Source: Macrostomum hystrix (Eukaryota; Platyhelminthes; Macrostomidae). Taken from it: a DNA stretch of 64,000 nt. Under the pieces are notes generated by a model. That model was not told the DNA's origin. It searched no databases and worked only from the letters and a program-made list of their open reading frames with translations. Position numbers and translations under genes: made by a program. How positions within the stretch are numbered: position 1 is the first letter of the stretch; each line of letters begins with the position of its first letter. The stretch lies in NCBI GenBank assembly GCA_950097015.1, contig CATNEN010000032.1, positions 372,001-436,000 on the forward strand, given 5' to 3'. Shown here piece after piece: positions 54,701 to 63,760 of this stretch.

Positions 54701-57700
54701 TACGCAAATGTGCTTTGCTGTCTCCTCGACATGAAGTTTCGGTTAAATTAGATTTTTTGTGGCACGAAGCGTCGGTGAAAAAGTTTCGTAGAAACAAAGT
54801 TTCGTAGAAACAAAGTTTCATAGAAACAAAGTTTCGTAGAAACAAAGTTTCGTAGAAACAAAGTTTCGTAGAAACAAAGTTTCGTAGAAACAAAGTTTCG
54901 TAGAAACAAAGTTTCGTAGAAACGAAAAATTTTCAGTGACATTAATTTTCGGTGTGATTCCACATTCGTGTAGTAAGACCGTGCTAAATTAGCAAAATTT
55001 CCCGAATTTCTCTGCTTTCCTCAGAGTAGCTCCGGCCCAATGCAGATGAGGCCAATAAGCGATGACGCAATCATCGGAACCCGTCCGTTGCGCTGTCTTG
55101 GGCAGTCCAAATCGAATTTCAAATCATACAGTTCTGCTCTCAGTCAAATTATTCGGTGGTCCAAGTGCCTCCTGTCACTGTCCGTCTCTTTGATCCCCTC
55201 TAGGCAGCAGTGGCTGGCCAGGCTTTCCTGCTTAGTGCCTCGTGTTGTGCATTGTGAACCACCGAATTTCGTCATTAAGCCTCTTTAAGTCTACTTCAGG
55301 AGACAACTCTCGTAAACGCAGAATTTAATCGCGCCCCCTTTTTGTCACCGGAGTATTATCCCCGACAGACTCAACGGGATAATATCCCGACTGGCCTTGA
55401 AGAGAAAACTTTTTCCCTGACTGAGGTAGATTTTTTTCTTTAATAAACTATAACGAGAAGAAAATTTCCTAAAAACTTCAAATTTATCCCATTTTAATCC
55501 CATTTTCCGATCGCAATCCAGCGTAAGAGCTAGGGACAAAACAGGAAACAGGAATTATGAAGGCCTCGGATATTCGGATGGCTGGCGGAAGACGGTACCA
55601 AGGCCAGACTTCTTTCGCATCTCTCTAATTAGTGATTCCCATTGGCCAGAGTTGCATTCTGCTGATGAGAGGACCCGGCAGGCGGGACAGATGACGCAAC
55701 CAGCCCAATAAGTCCCCCTCTCCAGCTGCGGCCCGCAATCAGTTTGATTGTCTCCGGCAGCCCTGCAGCCTGAAGAGCCGGGATCCAGTTATATCTTTGT
55801 TCAATAGGCGTTCATCCCACGGATGCCAAGTCCTTCGCCCGGGTGTCCCCAATTAACCTCAATAACACTTTCCAATTGCTGTCTCCTATCTGGTTATCGC
55901 CCCCCAAGGGCGAATTTCCCCTTCAACATTATTCCCCCAGTTGGGATATTCGTCTAGACTGCCGATCTAAAAAAGGAAGTCCGCGCCACCTGCGCATCTC
56001 ATTTAGAAAGAATTCCCTTTCTTTCAAAATGGGATCAGTGGGGATAAAATCCCCTATTCCAGTTTCTTGGATGGCAACAAGAGGATGAGGAAAGCAGATT
56101 AGCAAAAGCATAAGCCGCGTGACCAGCCATGCCAAATCTGGGGGAAAATTTCAGCTGGGATTATCGGCGAAGGTGCCTCCTGCGACAAAAATCCCATCCC
56201 GCATTACTCTTTTATCCCGCAGATCCCAACATGCTTAGCAACAACCGGGTGCTGTGTTTCTGAGTTATTTGTCGAGCGAGAAAACAAATGAATCGGTGGC
56301 GCCATTGCAATCGGAATCCGAAACCGCTCCGCAGAACCGACTCGTATGAAGTTTCTAACAAAACAAGAAGCCAAACTTGCAGACTTTGTTCCGGATTCAT
56401 CATATTGCATCGCTTTTTGTTGTAAAGGGTTTTGATAACATATTTCAGTCATTTTGGTACTCCGGTGTATCATCTCCCCCACCTCATCTATTCCCAACCT
56501 CATCTCTCCCCTGTCTCATCTCTCCCCTGTCTCATCTCTCCCCTGTCTCATGTCTCTCCTGTCTCCTCTCTCTCCTGTCTCATCTCTCCCCTTTCTCATC
56601 TCTACCTGTCTCTTCTCTCCCGTCTCATCTCTCCCCTGTCTCATCTCTCCTCTGTCTCATCTCTCCCCTGTCTCATCTCTACCCTGTCTCTTCTCTCCCG
56701 TCTCATCTCTCCCCTGTCTCATCTCTCTCCTGTCTCATCTCTCCTCTGTCTCATCTCTACCCTGTCTCATCTCTCCCCTGTCTCATCTCTCCTCTGTCTC
56801 ATCTCTCCCCTGTCTCATCTCTCTCCTGTCTCATCTCTTCTCTGTCTCATCTCTACCCTGTCTCATCTCTCCCCTGTCTCATCTCTCCTCTGTCTCATCT
56901 CTCCTCTGTCTCATCTCTCCCCTGTCTCATCTCTCCCCTGTCTCATCTCTCCTCTGTCTCATCTCTACCCTGTCTCATCTCTCCCCTGTCTCATCTCTCC
57001 TCTGTCTCATCTCTCCCCTGTCTCATCTCTCCTCTGTCTCATCTCTCCCCTGTCTCATCTCTCCCCTGTCTCATCTCTCCTCTGTCTCATCTCTCCCCTG
57101 TCTCATCTCTCCTCTGTCTCATCTCTCCCCTGTCTCATCTCTCCCCTGTCTCATCTCTCACCTGTCTCATCTCTACCCTGTCTCATCTCTCCCCTGTCTC
57201 ATCTCTCCTCTGTCTCATCTCTCCTTTGTCTCATCTCTCCCCTGTCTCATCTCTCCTCTGTCTCATCTCTACCCTGTCTCTTCTCTCCCGTCTCATCTCT
57301 CCCGTGTATCATCTCACCCCACAAAATCTCTTCCCACCACCTATCATTTTCTTTATTATCTCCCTTTCTCGTCATTCCTTTTCACCTATCTTTCTCTCAT
57401 AGTTTGTTTTAAAGTTCAGATCGCATATAAAATTTTCGGCAAAAATTTTTCTATTTCTTTCTGGCGCAATAGACTGAGAAGCACTAAACTATATGTTTAG
57501 AAAAAGATCAGACTATTTTCTCTGTCTAGTTCGGCTTCTCCACTTTTGTGATTTTTTTCTCAAACGCGAAATAAACTCAGTCCAGACTTGCAGACTCGCT
57601 GTCCAGAGCTTAATGACAGCTTTGGGGTTACTTTATTCAGTAACTTTTACTCAGTTCCCCAGTCTATCCATTTACCTCTCCGTCTGTCTGCTCTCTGCTT

Positions 57701-60697
57701 TGACTTTCAAACTTTTTATTTCCAATTCTAAGCTTAAAAAACAGCTGGGCGTTGAGTGGACCAGGGGTGCCGAGAGGTGCCCGCAGTTCTCACTTTGAGA
57801 GGTGGCCACGCAGCGATGCAGCGGACCCGCCCCCACCCCGAAACCCAACCCAACAGGAGCTGCTCGCAAAAAGCAATTAAGGAAATTGTAGCGGGGTCGG
57901 AAAGGCCGAATGGACTTATTTGTCACCTCTTTCCATTAGGAGAAATCTAGATGCCTCGCAATCATTCCCAATCCCTAATCCCTATTTACGCATGACCACT
58001 CTCACCCGGTAATAATTGACAATTGTTCGTTTAACGATAAAATTTGTGAGATGAGGGTGGGCGAGGTCACTCTAGGGAAGTCCGTTAAATCGATATTATA
58101 AATTTCGATGGTCTAGTGAAAATAAATACTTGTTCATTGTATTCTCTCATCTTATCCGTATCACATCTCCTTTAATACGAGTTATCACTCCCTGTCTCAT
58201 TTCTCTACTGTCTCATCTCTCCCCTGTCTCATCTCTCCCCTGTCGCATCTCTCCCCTGTCTCATATCTTTCCTGTCTCACCTCTCCCCTGTCCTATCTCT
58301 CCCCTGTCGCATCTCTTTCCTGTACCACCCCTCCCCTGTCTCATATCTTTCCTGTCTCATATCTCCCCTGTTTCATCTCTCCCCTGTCTCATCTCTCTTT
58401 TTTTCTCTCCTGCCTCCTTCTCATGTTAGTAAGAGTGAGAGTTAAAATGAGAGGGAAAGCGAGGGTGAGAGTGGTAAGACGGAACTTAAAAAGTTAGGAC
58501 AGAAAAAAGAATGTAAGGTTAGTTGAATGCCCTTGAATTCGAGTATGCTAGGAAAGCTGGGAACGCGCATGCTTTAAGGAATTAATGACTGCATAGGCCT
58601 GACTCACCTGACATTTGAGGGATCTGGAGAGTTTGAGAAGCCTCTCTAGAATGAATGAAGTTCTGATAAAAAAATCCGAATAATTGATTGGAAATGACAG
58701 GCATCTGTCAATTGAGTCTTGCCTGCCCACAGACCATACTAACAAAGCGATCAAATTTTAAAGAATAAAATAACTTCGATTTATAATTTCATCCTTCGCT
58801 GACAAAAATAGCTGATCAAGTCAATCAGCCCGTAATAATAAAGTCATTCTAGCGAAACCTGTGATATCGCTTTAGCGAAATTGCGACTGAAAATACGACA
58901 GAAAAAATCCCAGACTGACTGAATAAAACGGGCACAGATCAGTGTTTTAGATAGGGCCCCAATCACTTATTTAAGGCTATTTTTAATTCTACTCGTAATA
59001 GTAGTAGGGATTTTGAATCTCGCTATGGGAATATTCATCCTACGCCAACCTCCCAGCCGGCCCTTCATCGTTTTACCAGATCCCACGATTTGATATTTCT
59101 CTCTCAACCTACATCCTATAGGTTTGCCCGTCAGGTGGCAAAATAACCTCATTAGAAAGCTGCTGCCGCTGCTGCCGCTGCTTCTGTCTATAAGAATCAT
59201 GCAGATGAAGTGGTCAGCAGTCTATTGGTTCGATTTGGGTCAGCCAAACCTGTGGAAGAAGCAGAAATAGAAGGCCGCCAAAGTCTGGAAACGTGCCACT
59301 TGGGGAGGGGGGCAGAATTCAAAGTCCCAAACTACTATTTCGATAAGCGATCAAAGAAGATTCAACAAATTCAGAAGGGAAGATGACTAGGAAGTGTCTT
59401 GAAAAAGTTTGGAAGAATTATTATTATTTTTGCTCTCTCTCTGCGTCCGACGTGCCTAGAGGCAGATCAGTCAACAGACTTTCGCTTCTTGTCCTAATTG
59501 CGTAACTTTTAACTGAAAAATGGTCAAGAGCTTTTTCGTGCCTTGGCTTGCCGCTCTGGGCATAATTTTAAGAACTAATTTTAGTATCACCAGAAATGCA
59601 AAGTATGGGCATTCGCAAATTGTGTCCAAACGGCTGAAACTGTGTCACTTAGCGTGTCAACTGCTCCAAAATGTGTCCGAAATGAGTCAGAAAATGCGTC
59701 AATAAGATAATCGAATGAGTCAGAAAATGTGTCAGTAAGAGAATCGAATGAGTCAGAAAATGTGTCAGTAAGAGAACCGAATTAGTCAGAAAATGTGTCA
59801 GTAAGAGAATCGAATGAGTCAGAAAAATGTGTCAGTAAGAGAACCGAATGAGTCAGAAAATGCGTCAATAAGAGAATCGAATGAGACAGAAAATGTGTCA
59901 GTAAGAGAACCGAATGAGTCAGAAAATGTGTCAATAAGAGAATCGAATGAGTCAGAAAATGTGTCAATAAGAGAACCGAATGAGTCAGAAAATGTGTCAG
60001 TAAGAGAATCGAATGAGTCAGAAAATGTGTCAGTAAGAGAATCGAATGAGTCAGAAAATGTGTCAGTAAGAGAACCGAATGAGTCAGAAAATGTGTCAGT
60101 AAGAGAATCGAATGAGTCAGAAAATTTGTCAGTAAGAGAATCGAATGAGTCAGAAAATGTGTCAGTAAGAGAACCGAATGAGTCAGAAAATGTGACATTA
60201 GGACAACCGAATGAGTCAGAAAATGTGTCAGTAAGAGAACCGAATGAGTCAGAAAATGTGTCAGTAAGAGAACCGAATGAGTCAGAAAATTTTTCAGTAA
60301 GAGAATCGAATGAGTCAGAAAATAAATCATTAGGAGAATCGAATGAGTCAGAAAATGTGTCAGAAAGAGAATCGAATGAGTCAGAAAATGTGTCAGTAAG
60401 AGAACCGAGTTATTCAGAAAATGTGTCAGTAAGAGAATCGAATGAGTCATAAAGTTTGTCAGTAAGAGAACCGAATGAGTCAGAAAATAAATCATTAGGA
60501 GAAACGAAAAAAAAATGAAAGGGGAATTTATTGTTCTTGTAAATATATAATAAAAAATATATTTATAATCTGTGAATGTAGCAAGTTAATAATCACTTAC
60601 CGCTGACACAAGCGCTCCAGTCACAAAAGTACAACGTGAGCAGCAGCAGCAGCAGCAGCCGGCGCAGCAGGGCGTCTTGACGCAGCCATTTACTCAT
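39714..60697 (-). CDS. ed: Echinoid-like adhesion molecule: 7 Ig + 2 FN3-like + TM (13 exons, complete)
   Basis: A single-pass cell-adhesion receptor of 1155 aa. Minus-strand exons: 60697-60601, 53708-53358, 49351-49010, 48861-48733, 48096-47636, 47329-46794, 46595-46474, 46399-46110, 45840-45394, 45065-44912, 40582-40411, 40167-39923, 39835-39714; all phases agree. Order: signal peptide (1-32), Ig1 33-149, Ig2 150-263, Ig3 264-345, Ig4 346-460, Ig5 461-550, Ig6 551-679, Ig7 680-776, FN3 777-885 (LAWRPGFDGGLP), a second FN3-like module 886-976, TM about 986-1008 (ending FFCC), and a tail with poly-Gln ending YEVVV. Seven Ig plus two FN3 and a C-terminal hydrophobic PDZ ligand match Drosophila Echinoid, whose EIIV end binds PDZ proteins at adherens junctions. 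Nephrin/Hibris relatives (8 Ig + 1 FN3) are the main alternative. Intron 6 uses a GC donor. Confidence 0.88.
40268..40386. repeat. Short minisatellite, ~17-bp unit, ed intron 11
   Basis: About six copies of ATTCCTAGAATCATTTT-like units, alternating with GTGGGACTCC forms. It fills half of the 243-bp intron and stops about 25 bp from the exon 11 donor. Confidence 0.8.
40943..41226 (-). mobile_element. SINE-A, full-length copy, ed intron 10
   Basis: Same family and orientation as 11783-12062. The tRNA-like head on the minus strand reads TAGCCTTGTGGTTGGAGCGT (A box) with GGGGGTTCGATTCCCGG (B box). The presumed 3' end (left side) is AT-rich (ATAATAATAATAATTAG). Confidence 0.88.
41227..42200. other. 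ed intron 10, unique part
   Basis: Unique intron DNA with a short (CTG)n run near 41572-41593. No exon recognised. Confidence 0.5.
42205..43285. repeat. Polypyrimidine minisatellite, 22-bp unit, ed intron 10
   Basis: About fifty copies of TTCACTCTCTCCCTTCCCTC(CC) with GCATTCC and TTCATTCTCTTCC variants in recurring blocks. Almost pure pyrimidine on the plus strand. Confidence 0.95.
43912..44442. repeat. Polypurine minisatellite, inverted copy of the 22-bp unit
   Basis: About twenty-four copies of GAAGGGAGGGAAGGGAGAGA(GT), the reverse complement of the array at 42205-43285, with its own variants (GATGGAAGGGAAAAAGT) repeated as a block. Confidence 0.95.
44531..44600 (+). mobile_element. tRNA-Lys-like pseudogene or SINE head
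   Basis: GTAGCCCATTGGTTAGAGC gives an A box and GGGAGTTCAATTCC a B box. The ends TTTCGTA and TAAGAAA pair at six of seven positions as an acceptor stem. The loop CTTTTGA would carry a UUU anticodon (Lys), but the anticodon and T stems pair poorly, so a working tRNA is unlikely. It abuts the 3' end of a SINE-B in opposite orientation. Confidence 0.5.
44603..44866 (-). mobile_element. SINE-B, 5'-truncated copy, ed intron 10
   Basis: On the minus strand it runs from AGGCTTGGAGGCTTGTTATG to the family tail (GCGGGTCTAGTGTCACCAAA, CTGCAAATATT). The tRNA-like head is absent. It ends about 45 bp from exon 10. Confidence 0.8.
45146..45297 (-). mobile_element. SINE-B, 5' part with tRNA-like head, ed intron 9
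   Basis: Minus strand: GGGGTCGGTGGCAGAGCGGT, TAACGCGTTTGCCTCTCGCA, then the family body as far as GCTTGTCGTGCAATTATT. Type II (Leu/Ser-like) tRNA ancestry is suggested by GGCAGAGCGGTTAACGCG. The 3' half is missing. Confidence 0.8.
45865..46122. promoter_or_regulatory. Cluster of TCACGTGA palindromes, ed intron 8 and exon 8 edge
   Basis: Exact TCACGTGA at 45865, 45910, 45950, 46014, 46052 and 46115, plus one variant (TCACGTAA) at 45930. The 46115 copy is inside exon 8, where it encodes part of SHVI. TCACGTGA is the E-box form bound by MITF/TFE and USF-type bHLH-zip factors. The cluster may be regulatory or a decayed ~20-bp tandem repeat. Confidence 0.45.
46792..46794 (-). other. Non-canonical GC-AG intron donor, ed intron 6
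   Basis: Exon 6 ends ...CCAACTAG at 46794 and the intron starts GCAAGT. Only this donor joins exon 7 (46595) in frame, linking DPTR to HISTGALRLS and completing Ig6 with its second cysteine (EYLCTAQN). The nearby GTTTTA donor shifts the frame. Confidence 0.8.
47395..47598. repeat. Minisatellite, 23-bp unit, ed intron 5
   Basis: About nine copies of GAATCTCGGGGAATCCTTCT(CAA), filling two thirds of the 306-bp intron. Confidence 0.9.
48160..48670. repeat. Minisatellite, 20-bp unit, ed intron 4
   Basis: About twenty-five copies of TCTCTGGTCATTCCACTGCC, alternating with TGATCATTCC, filling most of the 636-bp intron. Confidence 0.95.
49395..50385. repeat. Minisatellite, ~21-bp unit, ed intron 2, acceptor side
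   Basis: About forty-seven copies of TTTAGCCTGTCACACTCTCC(A), with AATTAGCC, CAGTTAGCC and CTAGTTAGCC subtypes. Starts about 44 bp from the exon 3 acceptor. Confidence 0.95.
50400..51039. other. ed intron 2, unique part
   Basis: Unique sequence, no feature apart from a G-run near 50738-50755. Confidence 0.5.
51040..51862. repeat. Minisatellite, 37-bp unit (inverted relative to SMC2 intron 6), split by a SINE
   Basis: About eleven diverged copies of a unit containing TAGAATGGATTGCTAATCTA then TCCCATGGGTGAAGGAG, the reverse complement of the array at 17982-19958. A SINE-B (51480-51812) interrupts it; one more copy follows at 51825-51862. A block of about 121 bp is duplicated (51171 and 51322). 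Confidence 0.9.
51480..51812 (+). mobile_element. SINE-B, best full-length copy
   Basis: The head GGGTGGCAGAGCGGTCTAAC and GGTTTGCCTCTCGCACC is type II tRNA-like (Leu/Ser), with a degenerate B box (GAGCTCGTTTCC). The body has the conserved GGCTTGGGGGCTTGTCGTGC and TGTACACACCTGTGTGAG blocks. It ends TGCAAATATTATTCTTATCA. Inserted within the 37-bp array. Confidence 0.88.
51863..52689. other. ed intron 2, unique part
   Basis: Unique intron DNA. No exon, element or repeat recognised. Confidence 0.5.
52690..53350. repeat. Minisatellite, 13-bp unit, ed intron 2, donor side
   Basis: About fifty copies of CAGACACCCGATA with GGAGC, GAACA and ATGGC variants that recur as blocks. It runs to within 7 bp of the exon 2 donor (53357). 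Confidence 0.94.
53738..53822. repeat. Minisatellite, 16-bp unit, ed intron 1
   Basis: About five copies of ATTGATTGACTGGTTG near the exon 2 acceptor. Scattered GATTGATT runs continue to about 54060. Confidence 0.9.
54061..54778. other. ed intron 1, unique part
   Basis: Unique intron sequence with no recognised feature. Confidence 0.5.
54779..54927. repeat. Minisatellite, 16-bp palindromic unit, ed intron 1
   Basis: Nine near-identical copies of AAAGTTTCGTAGAAAC. Each contains GTTTC-GTA-GAAAC, so every monomer can form a small stem. Confidence 0.95.
54928..56497. other. ed intron 1, unique part
   Basis: Unique intron DNA. No exon or mobile element recognised. Confidence 0.5.
56498..57310. 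repeat. Minisatellite, 16-bp unit, ed intron 1
   Basis: About fifty copies of CTGTCTCATCTCTCCC, the same unit as in DENND1 intron 1, with CTCTGTCTCAT variants in blocks. Confidence 0.95.
57311..58189. other. ed intron 1, unique part
   Basis: Unique sequence between two arrays of the same family. No feature recognised. Confidence 0.5.
58190..58400. repeat. Minisatellite, 16-bp unit, third array
   Basis: About thirteen diverged copies of CTGTCTCATCTCTCCC (CATATCTTTC and CGCATCTCTC variants), older-looking than its neighbour at 56498. Confidence 0.85.
58401..59689. other. ed intron 1, unique part
   Basis: Unique intron sequence. A (GCTGCC)-like run at 59160-59182 is the only local feature. 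Confidence 0.5.
59690..60510. repeat. Minisatellite, 33-bp unit, ed intron 1, donor side
   Basis: About twenty-five copies of a 33-bp unit containing GAGTCAGAAAATGTGTCAGT then AAGAGAATCGAAT, with GAATCG/GAACCG variants. Its length, a multiple of three, gives open frames on both strands. Confidence 0.94.
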
Positions 60698-60708
60698 GAT
60701 TTGCTGTA

Positions 60709-60740
60709 GCTGCAATACTTACCGTTTTATTTCTGAAAAA
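60709..60740 (-). promoter_or_regulatory. Candidate 5' UTR splice acceptors of the ed-like gene
   Basis: On the minus strand TTGCTTTTTTCAG ends at 60733 and TATTGCAG ends at 60710, only 35 and 12 nt before the ATG. Either could receive an upstream non-coding exon or a trans-spliced leader. A GTAAGT between them makes a 10-nt segment that could be read as a micro-exon, but the 13-nt gap is too short for an intron. Confidence 0.35.
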
Positions 60741-61279
60741 AGCAAGGTGTGAATCTCGGTTGAGCATTGTGAATGGATTGCTCAGAAACTGCTAATTGAT
60801 CAATTTTTTTTCTAGGCAGACACTAGAAACACACTTTAGTTCCAACACTTAATTATGGACACCCAAACCAATATTAACCTGCCAGGTGGGAATTAAGAGG
60901 CATGGCCTATCACTGTGGTTGGTTATTTTTTACATAAAGCGGTGGGTTGCCTAGACATTAACTTAATTAGTGGCCGAAAAATTAGTTGAAAGCTTAGGCC
61001 ATATTTCATTTCTGTTCTTTAGTTGGATTGGTAAATGCAACATTGCTTTAAATTGCGCACTGAACGAAAAACCTACCAGTTTTGCTTAGTTTTAAGCCCC
61101 CCCTGGTGTTTGAATTGGACCCAAATGACTTGTGGGACTTAGATTTTAACAATTGGGATTTGGTACAAAGATTTTCCTAAATTGAGTTTAACTACTTGCG
61201 GCTAATGTCATTTCGAGAATGCGACTACGGAATTTCAAAAGTTACATTTCAAGAGTGATACAGAATCTGAGAGTGGGAC
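60740..61279. other. Upstream region of the ed-like gene
   Basis: AT-rich unique sequence. No promoter motif could be placed. Confidence 0.4.
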
Positions 61280-62085
61280 AATGGGATTTACAGGGTGGGA
61301 CTAAGGGATTAAAATAGTGGGACTATGGGATTCCACGATTAGGACTTTAAGAACGGGACAAAGGGATTTCAAGAGTGGGACTGAGGGATTTCAAGAGGGG
61401 GACTGAGGGATTTCAAGATTGGACTGAGGGATTTCAAGAGTGGGACTGAGGGATTTCAAGAGGGGGACTGAGGGATTTCAAGATTGGACTGAGGGATTTC
61501 AAGAGTGGGACTGAGGGATTTCAAGAGTGGGACTGAGGGATTTCAAGAGTGGGACTGAGGGATTTCAAGAGTGGGACTAAGGGATTTCAAGAGTGGGACT
61601 GAGGGATTTCAAGAGTGGGACTGAGGGATTTCAAGAGTGGGACTGAGGGATTTCAAGAGTGGGACTGAGGGATTTCAAGAGTGGGACTGAGGGATTTCAA
61701 GAGTGGGACTGAGGGATTTCAAGAGTGGGACTGAGGGATTTCAAGAGTGGGACTGAGGGATTTCAAGAGTGGGACTGAGGGATTTCAAGAGTGGGAGTAA
61801 GGGATTTCAAAAGTGGGAGTAAGGGATTTCAAGAGTGGGAGTGAGGGATTTCAAGAGTGGGACTGAGGGATTTCAAGAGTGGGACTGAGGGATTTCAAGA
61901 GTGGGACTGAGGGATTTCAAGAGTGGGAGTGAGGGATTTCAAGAGTGGGACTGAGGGATTTCAAGAGTGGGACTGAGGGATTTCAAGAGTGGGACTGAGG
62001 GATTTCAAGAGTGGGACTAAGGGATTTCAAGAGTGGGACTAAGGGATTTCAAGAGTGGACTAAGGGATTTCAAGAGTGGGACTTA
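61280..62085. repeat. Minisatellite, 22-bp unit
   Basis: About thirty-six copies of AGGGATTTCAAGAGTGGGAC(TG), with homogeneous centre and diverged ends. Confidence 0.95.
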
Positions 62086-63159
62086 ATATCTCGAAATTTC
62101 TTTCACGGAGCTCGACAGTCGGACTGAGGGTTTTAAGAATGAAACTTTAGGGGGTGTTTAATGGGTTTTGGAATAAAAAGTGGATATTTAGTGCTTTGTA
62201 TCTCAAATTATCTGGAATATATAGAATTAATAGAATAGAATCTATTAAAGGGACTCGGTGTCTAAAAAACGTTACTAAGGAATCTCTAGGGCCAAAATCA
62301 AGACCGAACCTGCTGTAAATTTCCTATAGTTTCCCAGTGTCGAGTTTTCCAAGAAACGGGTCCTCCGTCTCCACGCGTGGGAGCCGTTTCCATCTGCTGA
62401 CTGCTCTATTTTTAAAGTGCCGCCGAATTATTCGTAAATTCGGCACTGGCCCGTAAAAAAACAATTTGGAATTCTACGCAAAGAAGCTGGCCTGCTCCCT
62501 AGGGCAGGCGAGAATTCCCAAATGATTGGCCTCTCGAAAAGAAGAAAAAATGGGAAACGATTCAATGAAAGCCTCTGGCGCACTTTCTAACATGCAGATT
62601 CCCTCAGAAAGAAAACTAATAATTGGGATAATTAAATACTATGCGTGGGGAGTTTTCCCTATTCGAGAATTGCACTTCATTCTCGGGCGACCGAATGCAG
62701 GCAACAAAAATAGATTGAAACTGCAGTTTTTTACTAACAATTTGCTCAAAAGATAGAGCTCGACTGAGAAGTGAGATAATTTTTGCGCTCTCTTTTAGGG
62801 GAAAATTTTTTTCACTTTCCAAGCCTTTGTGTTTCTGAACGTGAGTTTGTTTCTGTCGAAAGTATTGGATGAAAGATTTGTTATGCAAGTAATATTATAT
62901 ATACTGGCAACTCACCTCAGTCGCTACACCCCCCCAATTCCTAAATGATTCTGTTCTCTCTGAGCTTGTGTGCGTGTTGAAAACTGAGAGCTGGGCTGCT
63001 GCATCACCAGAGGCCTCCCTAAAATAATATGACCCTTCTCATACAACCCCACTCCCTTCTGCTTCAATCCAACATTTCCCCTGCTATTCTCTCCACTTTC
63101 TTCCCGTTTTGCGTTAGAATTTCTCGTTTCTATTTCTCATTTCCATTTATATGACTCTC
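62086..63159. other. Intergenic, no gene seen
   Basis: AT-rich unique DNA. Short ORFs at 62526-62756 (+) and 62616-62888 (-) have no recognisable feature. Confidence 0.45.
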
Positions 63160-63760
63160 CATCACACCCTCTCCTCTCCTCTCCTCTCTTCTTCTCTCTT
63201 ATCCTCTCCTCACCACTCCTCTCCTCTCCTCTCCTTTCCTCTCCTCGCCTCTCTTCTCCTCTCCTCTCCTCTCCTCTCTTCTCCTCTCCTCTCCTCTCCT
63301 CTCCTCTCCTCTCCTCTCCTCTCCTCTCTTCTCTCCTCACCTCTCCTCTCCTCTCCTGTCCTCTCTTCTTCTCTCCTATCCTCTCCTCACCACTCCTCTC
63401 CTCTCTTCTCCTCTCCTCTCCTCTCCTCTCTTCTCTTCTCGTCTTCTCCACTCTTCTCTTTTCCTCTCTCCTCTCCTCTCCTCTCCTCTCGTCTCTTCTC
63501 TTCTCGTCTTCTCCACTCTTCTCTTTTCCTCTCTCCTCTCCTCTTCTCTCCTCTCCTCTCCTCTCCTCTCCTCTCCTCTCCTCTCCTCTCCTCTCCTCAC
63601 CTCACCTCTCCTCTCCTCTCCTCTCCTCACCTCTCCTCTCTTCTCGTCTTCTCCACTCTTCTCTTTTCATCTCTCCTCTCCTCTCCTCTCCTCTCCTCTC
63701 CTCTCCACTCCACTTCTCTCCTCTCCTCTTCTCTCCTCTCCTCTTCTCTTCTCTACTTTA
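63160..63760. repeat. Pentanucleotide (CTCCT/CTCTC)n polypyrimidine tract
   Basis: About 600 bp of CCTCTCCTCT repeats with TTCT and CGT interruptions that themselves recur in blocks of about 70-75 bp (for example CTTCTCCACTCTTCTCTTTT at about 63443 and 63508). Confidence 0.95.

Noticed and set aside
56377-57500. Three overlapping 326-348 aa ORFs
   Set aside because: All three plus-strand frames of the 16-bp array are open, a tandem-repeat artefact.
59782-60495. 237-aa minus and 212-aa plus ORFs
   Set aside because: 33-bp minisatellite in ed intron 1; both strands open, no non-repeat sequence.
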